From the NCBI GenBank assembly GCA_943787985.1, contig CALSOO010000004.1, positions 62,001-126,000 of the forward strand: a stretch of DNA of 64,000 nt, given 5' to 3'. Positions within the stretch are counted from its first letter, which is position 1, and each line of letters opens with the position of its first letter. The DNA comes from an uncultured Paracoccaceae bacterium (GTDB taxonomy: Bacteria > Pseudomonadota > Alphaproteobacteria > Rhodobacterales > Rhodobacteraceae). Below, piece after piece: positions 50,901 through 58,318 of the stretch. The notes beneath the pieces were generated by a model. That model did not search any database. It saw nothing but the letters and a program-made list of their open reading frames with translations, and was not told the origin of the DNA. The translations under genes were made by a program, and so were the position numbers.

Positions 50901-51438
50901 CCAAGTGCATCAAACTGTGGAACGCAAAGGAGCTCGCAATGCCAAATTGGCGGGTGTGGTGGCCGGGGTGCAGATCCGAAAGTCTGCGCGTGGAAACCGT
51001 TTTGCCTTTGCCCAACTCAGCGACACGACAGGCGCTTATGAGATAACGATTTTCTCGGACACGCTTGAAAAGGCCCAGGATCACTTGGTGACAGGGGCCA
51101 AAGTCATCGTTGGGGTTGAGGCGACGATGGAAAGCGACCAGCTCAAATTGCTTGCACGTTCTGTCTCTCCCATTGACACCGTTGTTGCGGATGTCGGGGG
51201 CATGGGCCTTAAAATATTTGTTGAAGAACCCTCTGCGATTGCCGCCGTTGCGACGGTTTTGGAAGGTGCGCGTACGGCTGCAAAGAACGCGGGACGCGGT
51301 CCGATCCAACTGTGTCTGATGGATTCCAGCCTGCCAGGCGAAGTCGAAATCGACCTTGGCAAGGACTATCCGATGAATCCCCAGATCAAGGGGGCTATCA
51401 AATCTCTCATGGGCGTTTTGGATGTCGAAGACATTTAG
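47908..51438 (+). CDS. dnaE: DNA polymerase III alpha subunit
   Basis: A 1176-residue replicative polymerase. The PHP domain opens with [20 protein letters not shown]; the polymerase core has [20 protein letters not shown] and the catalytic Asp pair in [20 protein letters not shown] near residues 403-407; the fingers carry [22 protein letters not shown]; then a helix-hairpin-helix and OB domain ([21 protein letters not shown]). The start at 47908 ([10 protein letters not shown]) is chosen for homology; the frame is open 25 codons upstream. Length is typical of alphaproteobacterial DnaE1. Confidence 0.96.
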   Translation: [1176 protein letters not shown]

Positions 51439-51527
51439 GCAATGAACCGGTCATAGATCAGTGTGTAGGTGGACAGAGCGAACCTTGGTGCGTTAAGACC
51501 TTAGCAACCTAAAAGTGGAGCGCCCCT

Positions 51528-52769
51528 TTGGCCCGTTTTACACCGTCTGTTTTGTTGCTACTGGCTCTTGCTGCTTGTGGTGATCCATTGGATCGCGTCG
51601 AAAAGCTATCTGAGGTTGAATTGTCTCAAGAGCCAGCAGCTGCGGCCCTGCCAACTGCCGAAGAGTTGAACCGTCAGGACGGTTTCTTTTCGCGCGTCTT
51701 ACGCCGGGATCCCCCTCAAGATGATGTGGCGGCGGCTGTCGCAAGCGCTGAAACCGCGATCGCTACGCCGGATGAAATTGGCACAGACGTTGCCGCAGAA
51801 GTGGCATCGCAAGGACCGGAGGTTCCGGAGGCGCGCGAGGAAATTGCGTCGGAAACCATACCTGCAGGTGATGACGAACTGCTTCAGGAGAGTGTCGTGC
51901 AAGTGGGTGATGCCGTCGTGCAGCCGCCTGTCGACGTGATCGAGAAAAAAGGCCTGCGTGGCTGGTTCAAATCTGCGGCGGCAGCGTCTGCTAAAAAAAA
52001 TGCCGAAGTCGTATTAACCGACCAGAGCGTTGCACCAGAGCAAGAATTGGCGATTGAGCCGGAAAAAGCAGCCGTGGTCCTCGCGGATTTACCCGCCGCA
52101 ACTCCGGACCTTGTTGAAGCGCCCAAAAGACGTGGTTTGTTCGGATTGGGGCGTGATCCTGCAAGCACGGACGGGAACGTTCGCACCGCCTCCCTTTCGC
52201 CAGACCCGCAAGCACTCCCACGCAAACGCGTTCGGGCGACACGCAGTGAAGGGCGCATTAAATCACGAACAGGCCCAGGGGGGCGGGATGTCGGGTTTGG
52301 CGTGACATTGCCATATGGCGTCGTCGGACGGTCGTGCGAGGCAATAGGCCAGGCCTTGGGCCGCAAGCTCGACAAAGCACCGGCGCGGGGCAAAGGGTAT
52401 GCACTATTTGATAGCGCGCCAGACAGCACAGGACCGCGAACTTTCTTTGTCACGGGTTTCTCGGACGGATGCCCCCGTCAATTCACCGCGGCTCTGGCCC
52501 TCTTTGGCGCTCCGACGATGCACGAGCAATTGCGGTATGGGCAACCAAGTAAAGAATACCCATACAGCGCGACAGATCAGGCATATGAAAAGGTGAAGTC
52601 TGCGGTATGTGGCGTTGGAAAACGCAAGCCATGTGGGGCCAAGATTTCCCAGCTCGAACGCAACACGGTTTTCATCAGCACGTACGAGCGCTTTAGCAAC
52701 AACGCACGATGGGCTGATATCCTGATCCATGACGGCGTCGTGCTGGCGGCCTCAATCAAAGCGCCTTAG
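51528..52769 (+). CDS. Rhodobacteraceae lipoprotein of unknown function
   Basis: A 413-residue protein starting at TTG, with a lipobox (SVLLLLALAACGDPLD) that predicts lipidation. The middle 200 residues are acidic, low-complexity and probably disordered (many Ala, Glu, Val, Pro). A compact C-terminal domain of about 150 residues (GVTLPYGVVGRSCEAIGQALG, FFVTGFSDGCPRQFTAALALFG, VCGVGKRKPCGAKISQLERN, FISTYERFSNNARWADILIHD) has four cysteines and looks conserved. I cannot assign a role; a periplasmic envelope function is likely. It lies 90 bp after dnaE. Confidence 0.65.
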   Translation: MARFTPSVLLLLALAACGDPLDRVEKLSEVELSQEPAAAALPTAEELNRQDGFFSRVLRRDPPQDDVAAAVASAETAIATPDEIGTDVAAEVASQGPEVPEAREEIASETIPAGDDELLQESVVQVGDAVVQPPVDVIEKKGLRGWFKSAAAASAKKNAEVVLTDQSVAPEQELAIEPEKAAVVLADLPAATPDLVEAPKRRGLFGLGRDPASTDGNVRTASLSPDPQALPRKRVRATRSEGRIKSRTGPGGRDVGFGVTLPYGVVGRSCEAIGQALGRKLDKAPARGKGYALFDSAPDSTGPRTFFVTGFSDGCPRQFTAALALFGAPTMHEQLRYGQPSKEYPYSATDQAYEKVKSAVCGVGKRKPCGAKISQLERNTVFISTYERFSNNARWADILIHDGVVLAASIKAP

Positions 52770-52774
52770 CGGGT

Positions 52775-52969
52775 TCAGTAATGTGGCGGGCGCTCGTCGC
52801 CGACCACTATGCCGCCGCCTTGCGCCGCTTCGCGCTGACCTTCGCGTTGCATCAGCATGTGGACACGGCGGGTCAGGGTGGCAATCTCGTCAGCCTGCTT
52901 GGCCACCACATCCGACAGATCTTCGACGGTGCGGGTCAGGTGCGCGATGTCTTCTTCCAAATGGGTCAT
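52775..52969 (-). CDS. slyX: SlyX-like coiled-coil protein
   Basis: A 64-residue protein with one heptad-repeat helix (LEEDIAHLTRTVEDLSDVVAKQADEIATLTRRVHML in two halves) and the C-terminal DERPPHY characteristic of SlyX (consensus D.RPPHY). The ATG at 52969 is preceded by AAAGGA. Function unknown in any organism. It is convergent with the lipoprotein gene, with five bases between the stops. Confidence 0.85.
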   Translation of the reverse strand: MTHLEEDIAHLTRTVEDLSDVVAKQADEIATLTRRVHMLMQREGQREAAQGGGIVVGDERPPHY

Positions 52970-53151
52970 GGCAGGTCCTTTGATCGGGGCGCTCCACACT
53001 GCGCTTGGGTTGCTTTAGCGCACCAACGCAGGCAACAGCAACCTGCAGTGGACGCTAACCACAGGTTCGGGCGGGATGAAACTTCCAATTCAGTTGCCCC
53101 GACAAAGCGCCTGCGGTACAGCCTCTCTCACGTCAAAGACAGGAGCCAGAC

Positions 53152-54657
53152 ATGGCCAAGCCTAAGAAAATACAACGCCCCAAAGCCGAAGCCCCCAAAG
53201 GCTTCCGCGACTACTTCGGCACGGAAGTCACACAGCGGGCCGAAATGCTGCAAGCGATTGCAGGTGTGTATCATCGGTACGGCTTTGACGCGCTGGAATC
53301 GAGCGCGGTTGAAACTGTCGAGGCTCTTGGAAAGTTCCTGCCCGATGTGGATCGCCCGAACGAGGGTGTGTTTGCGTGGCAGGAAGACGGAGACGGGGAG
53401 AAACCCGGTGACTGGCTGGCGCTGCGCTATGACATGACGGCCCCGTTGGCGCGGGTCTATGCCCAGCACCGCAATACGCTGCCAAACCCGTACCGTCGCT
53501 ACACAATGGGACCGGTTTGGCGCAACGAAAAGCCGGGGCCGGGGCGGTTCCGCCAGTTTTATCAATGTGATGCAGACACGGTTGGAACGGCATCTATGGC
53601 GGCGGACGCTGAAATTTGCGCGATGCTGTCGGATACGCTTGAAACGGTTGGCATTTCGCGCGGGGACTACATCGTGCGGATCAACAACCGCAAAGTGCTG
53701 AACGGTGTGATGGAAGTGGCGGGAGTTCTAGATCCGTCCGATCCTGAGAAATTCGCCCATGAACGTGGGATTGTGTTGCGCGCAATCGACAAATTGGATC
53801 GCCTTGGTCTGGACGGTGTACGCGCCCTTCTTGGGGCGGGGCGCAAGGATGATAGCGGGGATTACACGGATGGCGCGGGCCTCACGGATGCACAAGCAGA
53901 CACCGTCATGGGGTTTATGCAGGCCAAACGCGACAGCGGGGCTGCGACTGTTGCCCGACTTTACGAACTGGTCGAAGGCTCTGAAACGGGCAAGGCTGGT
54001 GTGGGTGAACTTGAAACCATGGCGCGCCTTTTGGCTGCTGGCGGGTACGGCGCGGACCGGATCGAAATCGACCCGTCGGTGGTGCGCGGCCTTGGCTACT
54101 ACACTGGCCCCGTTTACGAAGCCGAGCTGACATTCGAAATCCATGATGAAAAGGGGCGCAAGCGCAACTTTGGTTCTGTGGCTGGTGGCGGACGCTACGA
54201 TGATCTGGTGAAACGCTTCACGGGTCAGGAAGTGCCTGCAACAGGGATTTCCATCGGTGTGGACCGATTGCTGGCCGCGCTGCAAGCCAAAGGGCGCATG
54301 CAGGCCACGAACCCGGGCCCTGTGGTGGTGACCGTTATGGACCGTGATCGGATGGCCGATTATCAGGCGATGGTGACGGAACTGCGTCAAGCGGGCATTC
54401 GCGCTGAAGTCTATCTGGGCAATCCGAAAAACTTTGGTAACCAGTTGAAATATGCGGACAAGCGGGATTCTCCTATCGCTATAATCGAGGGTGGCGACGA
54501 GAAAGAACGTGGTGTCGTTCAGATCAAAGACCTGATCCTGGGCGCGAAAATTGCCGAAACCGCGACCCATGAAGAATGGAAAGACCGTCCCAGCCAGTTT
54601 GAAGTGCCGCGAGACCAGTTGCTGAGCAAAGTACAAGAGATTTTGAACAATGAGTGA
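53152..54657 (+). CDS. hisS: histidyl-tRNA synthetase
   Basis: A 501-residue class II aminoacyl-tRNA synthetase, of the long alphaproteobacterial type. Motif 1 region [20 protein letters not shown], motif 2 [26 protein letters not shown], the histidine-specific [21 protein letters not shown] and motif 3 [14 protein letters not shown] are all visible; a C-terminal anticodon-binding domain follows ([22 protein letters not shown]). AGGAG precedes the ATG. The stop overlaps hisZ by eight bases. Confidence 0.95.
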   Translation: MAKPKKIQRPKAEAPKGFRDYFGTEVTQRAEMLQAIAGVYHRYGFDALESSAVETVEALGKFLPDVDRPNEGVFAWQEDGDGEKPGDWLALRYDMTAPLARVYAQHRNTLPNPYRRYTMGPVWRNEKPGPGRFRQFYQCDADTVGTASMAADAEICAMLSDTLETVGISRGDYIVRINNRKVLNGVMEVAGVLDPSDPEKFAHERGIVLRAIDKLDRLGLDGVRALLGAGRKDDSGDYTDGAGLTDAQADTVMGFMQAKRDSGAATVARLYELVEGSETGKAGVGELETMARLLAAGGYGADRIEIDPSVVRGLGYYTGPVYEAELTFEIHDEKGRKRNFGSVAGGGRYDDLVKRFTGQEVPATGISIGVDRLLAALQAKGRMQATNPGPVVVTVMDRDRMADYQAMVTELRQAGIRAEVYLGNPKNFGNQLKYADKRDSPIAIIEGGDEKERGVVQIKDLILGAKIAETATHEEWKDRPSQFEVPRDQLLSKVQEILNNE

Positions 54658-55720
54658 CGTCAAACGCCGTGCATACGAGGTGCGTGCGCAGTTCGAAGCT
54701 GCAGGGGCAATCGTGGTTGAGCCGCCTATTTTGCAGCCCGCCGAAACTTTGCTGGATCTATACGGCGAGGACATTCGGGCGAGTGCCTATATCACCAGTG
54801 ATGCACTCAGAGGCGAGCAGATGCTGCGCCCTGATTTCACCGTGCCTGTGGTGCAAATGCACATGGCCGTAGGTGCGGAGCCAGCGCGATATACCTACGC
54901 AGGTGAAGTGTTCCGGCGTCAGGAAAACGATGCAGATCGGGCCAGTGAATTCTTGCAAGTCGGATACGAGGTTTTTGACCGTGCTGACCCAGCCGCTGCA
55001 GATGCGGAAGTTATGGCCTTGATAGTACAGGCCGTTGCGCATTTGCCGACATATGTCGCGACGGGTGACATCGGGATTTTGATGGCTGCCGTGAGAGGCT
55101 TGCGGACAACGACAGCGCGTAAAGAGGCCTTGATGCGTCACATCTGGCGCCCGCGCAGGTTCCGTGCGCTTTTGGATCGGTTTTCAGGCCGCACGCCTGT
55201 ACCTGACAGCCGGATCGCGGTGCTTGCAGGGCAAGCCGTTGAAACGGCTCCGTTCATTGGTAAGCGAACCGCCTCTGAAATTGATGTGCGGATTGCCGCG
55301 TTGCATGCTGATGCAAAAGCAGAGCCGATTTCCCAGACGGAAGTCGACTGTATTGATGTGCTGTTAAAGGTGCGCGAAACCGTTCCTTATGCTTTGGAAC
55401 AATTGCGCGATATTGCCGTCGACTTGCCTGTGATCTCCAAGGCGGTTGAAGGGCTGGATGCGCGCGCGCAGGCGATGTCCGCACGCGGCGTAGATGTTGA
55501 CGCCTTGCCATTCGAGGCGAGTTTTGGGCGCACGTCGATGGAATATTATGATGGGTTTGTGTTTGGCATCTATGCGCAAGGCCATCCGGACCTGCCAGCT
55601 TTGGCCAGCGGAGGACGCTATGATGCTCTGACGCGGCACTTGGGGCAGGGGGCTGAAATCCCTGCGGTTGGGGCTGTTTTGCGTCCTGGCGTCATGGTCG
55701 ATCTGGAGGGGGCATTATGA
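54650..55720 (+). CDS. hisZ: ATP phosphoribosyltransferase regulatory subunit
   Basis: A 356-residue HisS-like protein without tRNA charging activity that activates the short form of HisG. It has the class II core ([47 protein letters not shown]) and ends [22 protein letters not shown]. It overlaps hisS by eight bases and hisG by four, in keeping with the conserved hisS-hisZ-hisG arrangement of alphaproteobacteria. Confidence 0.93.
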   Translation: MSDVKRRAYEVRAQFEAAGAIVVEPPILQPAETLLDLYGEDIRASAYITSDALRGEQMLRPDFTVPVVQMHMAVGAEPARYTYAGEVFRRQENDADRASEFLQVGYEVFDRADPAAADAEVMALIVQAVAHLPTYVATGDIGILMAAVRGLRTTTARKEALMRHIWRPRRFRALLDRFSGRTPVPDSRIAVLAGQAVETAPFIGKRTASEIDVRIAALHADAKAEPISQTEVDCIDVLLKVRETVPYALEQLRDIAVDLPVISKAVEGLDARAQAMSARGVDVDALPFEASFGRTSMEYYDGFVFGIYAQGHPDLPALASGGRYDALTRHLGQGAEIPAVGAVLRPGVMVDLEGAL

Positions 55721-56406
55721 TCAAGCTCGGTGTGCCGTCCAAGGGGCGGCTGATGGAGAAAACCTTTGAATGGTTCGCAGAGCATGGCATCGTTTTGTCC
55801 CGCACCGGATCTGACCGTGAATACGCAGGGGCGGTTGATGGCATCGAGGGTGTTTCTTTGGTGCTTTTGTCGGCAGGAGAAATCCCGCGTGAACTCGCGG
55901 CCGGACGGATTCATTTCGGCGTGACTGGAACCGATCTTGTTCAGGAAAAGCTGTCTTTGTGGGAGCAACAGGTCGCTCCAATCAGAGAAATGGGGTTCGG
56001 CCATGCTGATTTGATCATTGCTGTTCCGCAGTGTTGGAGTGATGTTGATACACTGGATGATCTGGATGCCGCCGCCGCAGCCTTTCGGCGCGTTCATGGA
56101 ATGCGATTGCGTATTGCCACAAAGTACCACCGCCTGGTGCGCGAGTTCCTGCGGGGTGTGGGCGTTGCGGACTATGCTCTGGTGGACAGCCAAGGCGCGA
56201 CTGAAGGCACAGTGGCCAATGAGGCCGCCGAAGCGATCGCCGACATCACCAGTTCCGGCGAGACCTTAAGGGCCAATCATCTGAAAATTCTTTCGGACGG
56301 GCTGGTTCTTGCCTCTCAGGCAACTCTTTGGAAAAGCCGCGTTGCTGATCTGGAAAGTGGTGATCAGGCAATATTGCAAACATTCCTGGAGCGTGTTGAA
56401 CGCTAG
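55717..56406 (+). CDS. hisG: ATP phosphoribosyltransferase, short form
   Basis: A 229-residue HisG of the short type, which needs HisZ. It catalyses the first step of histidine synthesis from ATP and PRPP. Visible features: KLGVPSKGRLMEKTFEWFAEHG at the N-terminus, GVTGTDLVQEKL, and the PRPP-binding region LVDSQGATEGTVANEAAEAIADITSSGETLRAN divided over two segments. It overlaps hisZ by four bases. The C-terminal regulatory domain of the long form is absent, as expected. Confidence 0.94.
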   Translation: MIKLGVPSKGRLMEKTFEWFAEHGIVLSRTGSDREYAGAVDGIEGVSLVLLSAGEIPRELAAGRIHFGVTGTDLVQEKLSLWEQQVAPIREMGFGHADLIIAVPQCWSDVDTLDDLDAAAAAFRRVHGMRLRIATKYHRLVREFLRGVGVADYALVDSQGATEGTVANEAAEAIADITSSGETLRANHLKILSDGLVLASQATLWKSRVADLESGDQAILQTFLERVER

Positions 56407-56559
56407 GATTTGTGAAATGTGCCCGCCTTTTTTAACGGCCGATATACTTAACTAGCCATGCGAAGTCCGGCTGTTAGCATCCCGAATATCTCACGGGCGG
56501 CATCAAGGTTCGCAGATTTTGCAAGTATCTCAAATTGCTTTGAGCGTTCAGGGGCTGGC

Positions 56560-56946
56560 TTAGCTTAGTGTCGCGAAGCCAAGCGGGACGCCGAATTTTC
56601 TGCACCAGATGTAGACTTCGTTGAAATCATCGACGTTGACGGATGCGGGGACAATGTAAACCTGCGTGCCGGTATTGGAGGTCAAAGCCCCAAGATCGGT
56701 AGCATCGACATATGTTCCGTCTTTGCCAAAGCCGACGCGTGGATCTGGTGCTCCATCAAGGCTGAAGTCGCTGTCGAGGATTACGACGGCCCCGCCATCT
56801 GCGGTTTTGACAATGGAAATGCCGCCGGTGGTGATGTGCTTGCTTGCGCCTTGAAACGTGCCTTTCAAGGCGACGGTGTCGGCGACGGACAAAGTTGGTG
56901 CGAACAGAACAAGGGAGGTAACGGCTGCGATCATGATGTTTTTCAT
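56560..56946 (-). CDS. exported DM13-domain protein
   Basis: A 128-residue protein with signal peptide MKNIMIAAVTSLVLFAPTLSVA followed by a DM13 domain: LKGTFQGASKHITTGGISIVK, VVILDSDFSLDGAPDPRVGFGKDG, and VYIWCRKFGVPLGFATL with the conserved Cys. DM13 domains are thought to bind haem or act in redox, which is not shown here. It is divergent from a TetR-family regulator, which probably controls it. Confidence 0.88.
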   Translation of the reverse strand: MKNIMIAAVTSLVLFAPTLSVADTVALKGTFQGASKHITTGGISIVKTADGGAVVILDSDFSLDGAPDPRVGFGKDGTYVDATDLGALTSNTGTQVYIVPASVNVDDFNEVYIWCRKFGVPLGFATLS

Positions 56947-57030
56947 CAGTGCTTCTTTCTGTAGGGCGATGACAATGTGTCGTCTGGTGTTGCGATAAAC
57001 ATGAGATACAGTTTGGAACTATTTGGTACA

Positions 57031-57055
57031 ATACACGTTGTTGTGAGTTGTGTAT
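57031..57055. promoter_or_regulatory. candidate operator between the DM13 and TetR genes
   Basis: ATACAC (57031-57036) and GTGTAT (57050-57055) form an inverted pair 13 bases apart in the intergenic region between the divergent genes, with partly symmetric inner sequence. Position and symmetry suit a TetR-family operator, but the arms are short and this could be chance. Confidence 0.3.
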
Positions 57056-57110
57056 CAGTTGGTTTATAATGATGAGAGAGACGTGCGCCCATCGAGATCG
57101 GAGAATCAAA

Positions 57111-57704
57111 ATGGCGAGACCAAGAGAGTTTGAAGCCGACAAAGCGCTAAACGGTGCGATGGATGTGTTTTGGACGCACGGGTATGACAAGGCGTCATTG
57201 CCATTGCTTCTCGAAGGCATGGGGCTGAGCCGCGGTAGTTTCTACAAAGCGTTTGGGGACAAAAAGTCAGTTTTTCTCTGCATTATGCTGCTCTACGAGG
57301 AAAAGGCGGTTTCCACGGCCGTCGCATTGTTGAAGGGGGGGGGTGTCCCAGATGGATTGGACCGGATTGCGATGCTTTTTGCGTCTATTGTTACTGCAGT
57401 TGTCGAAGGCGATACGCGGGGGTGTCTGTTGTGCTCTTCGGCCGCTGGCCCTGCGTCTCAAGACTTGGATATCGGAGAGGCAACACATCGTTTGCTGGGG
57501 CGCATGCTAGACGGGTTCCGTAGCGCGATAGATGCCTCGCATTGGGCCAAAACGGGTGATGCCGCAAAACGGGTAGAGTTGTCTCAGATGTTGCTGACGC
57601 ACTACATTGGACTGCGCACGCAAGCACGTGCACAAGTGGCGATACCTCATTTACAAGCAAGTTCCGAAGGCCTCATGGCGCTATTGAGACGCAAAGAAAG
57701 CTAA
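57111..57704 (+). CDS. TetR/AcrR-family transcriptional regulator
   Basis: A 197-residue regulator. The N-terminal helix-turn-helix is MARPREFEADKALNGAMDVFWTHGY and PLLLEGMGLSRGSFYKAFGDKKSVF, of the AcuR/YxaF-like subgroup; the C-terminal ligand domain carries GCLLCSSAAGPA, which includes two cysteines that could sense an electrophile or metal. Start at 57111 is chosen from family homology. It is divergent from the DM13 gene and convergent with the DUF1489 gene. Confidence 0.87.
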   Translation: MARPREFEADKALNGAMDVFWTHGYDKASLPLLLEGMGLSRGSFYKAFGDKKSVFLCIMLLYEEKAVSTAVALLKGGGVPDGLDRIAMLFASIVTAVVEGDTRGCLLCSSAAGPASQDLDIGEATHRLLGRMLDGFRSAIDASHWAKTGDAAKRVELSQMLLTHYIGLRTQARAQVAIPHLQASSEGLMALLRRKES

Positions 57705-57713
57705 ACAGATGAT

Positions 57714-58145
57714 CTATAGAACGCCGATCTCGGCCAAAGCTCGATTAAGCTCAATGGGCAGCGGTTCTTCATGGTCGCGCCCTTCGGGCAGATCCGGCGG
57801 GGCGTCTTCGGGTTTGAGATAACGCCACCCTTGAAAGGGGCGTTTCAGGCTCCCTTGGGTTCGGACCAATTGAGGGTCAGACACGATCGAGCAGCGCCGG
57901 ATCCCGTCAGAACCGATATATTCGTCAAGACGCGTAATGCTTTGACGACATTGAATAACACCCTTTATCACCCAATAAATGGAGCCACCTTGCAGAATTT
58001 CAGCCTCGCGTTTTGGCCACATCCGTGTGACATGACGGGGGAAGCCATCAGGCGTTTGCGCACGCTTTGTTGCCTGCCAAAGTGCAAGATCATCTACGGT
58101 TTCCGTGCCTACAGAAAGCTTGATGAGATTGATGTACGTGCCCAC
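57714..58145 (-). CDS. DUF1489 family protein
   Basis: A 143-residue conserved protein of alphaproteobacteria: YINLIKLSVGTETVDDLALWQ, VTRMWPKREAEILQGGSIYWVIKG, IQCRQSITRLDE and the C-terminal GWRYLKPEDAPPDL. The start is taken as the GTG at 58145, which has GGGAG 8-12 bases upstream and matches the family N-terminus; an ATG ten codons further would run into the NrdR boxes. Function unknown. Convergent with the TetR gene. Confidence 0.85.
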   Translation of the reverse strand: MGTYINLIKLSVGTETVDDLALWQATKRAQTPDGFPRHVTRMWPKREAEILQGGSIYWVIKGVIQCRQSITRLDEYIGSDGIRRCSIVSDPQLVRTQGSLKRPFQGWRYLKPEDAPPDLPEGRDHEEPLPIELNRALAEIGVL

Positions 58146-58173
58146 TCGGTAGACTCCCAAAATTAGCGTCTGC

Positions 58174-58218
58174 ACACCATATATAGTGGTTCACGCCTAG
58201 TCACGCACAAATTGTGTG
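58174..58218. promoter_or_regulatory. two NrdR boxes upstream of nrdJ
   Basis: ACACCATATATAGTGG (58174-58189) and ACGCACAAATTGTGTG (58203-58218) are near-palindromic and match the NrdR box (ACACWATATATWGTGT, and the variant with AAATT centre). Their starts are 29 bases apart, close to three helical turns, as needed for NrdR cooperative binding. They lie 100-145 bp before nrdJ and indicate repression by NrdR-dATP. Confidence 0.8.
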
Positions 58219-58318
58219 AAAAACTCAAGATTTCGTATAGCGTCTGTGATACAGATGGAGTACTCAACAAATCTGTCAAGTAACCACCAAGAATCGCTGA
58301 CCTCAAAGGGATCTCCGA

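Noticed and set aside
58219..58318. Cobalamin riboswitch before nrdJ
   Set aside because: The leader after the NrdR boxes is only about 100 bp and shows no B12-box-like conserved segment.
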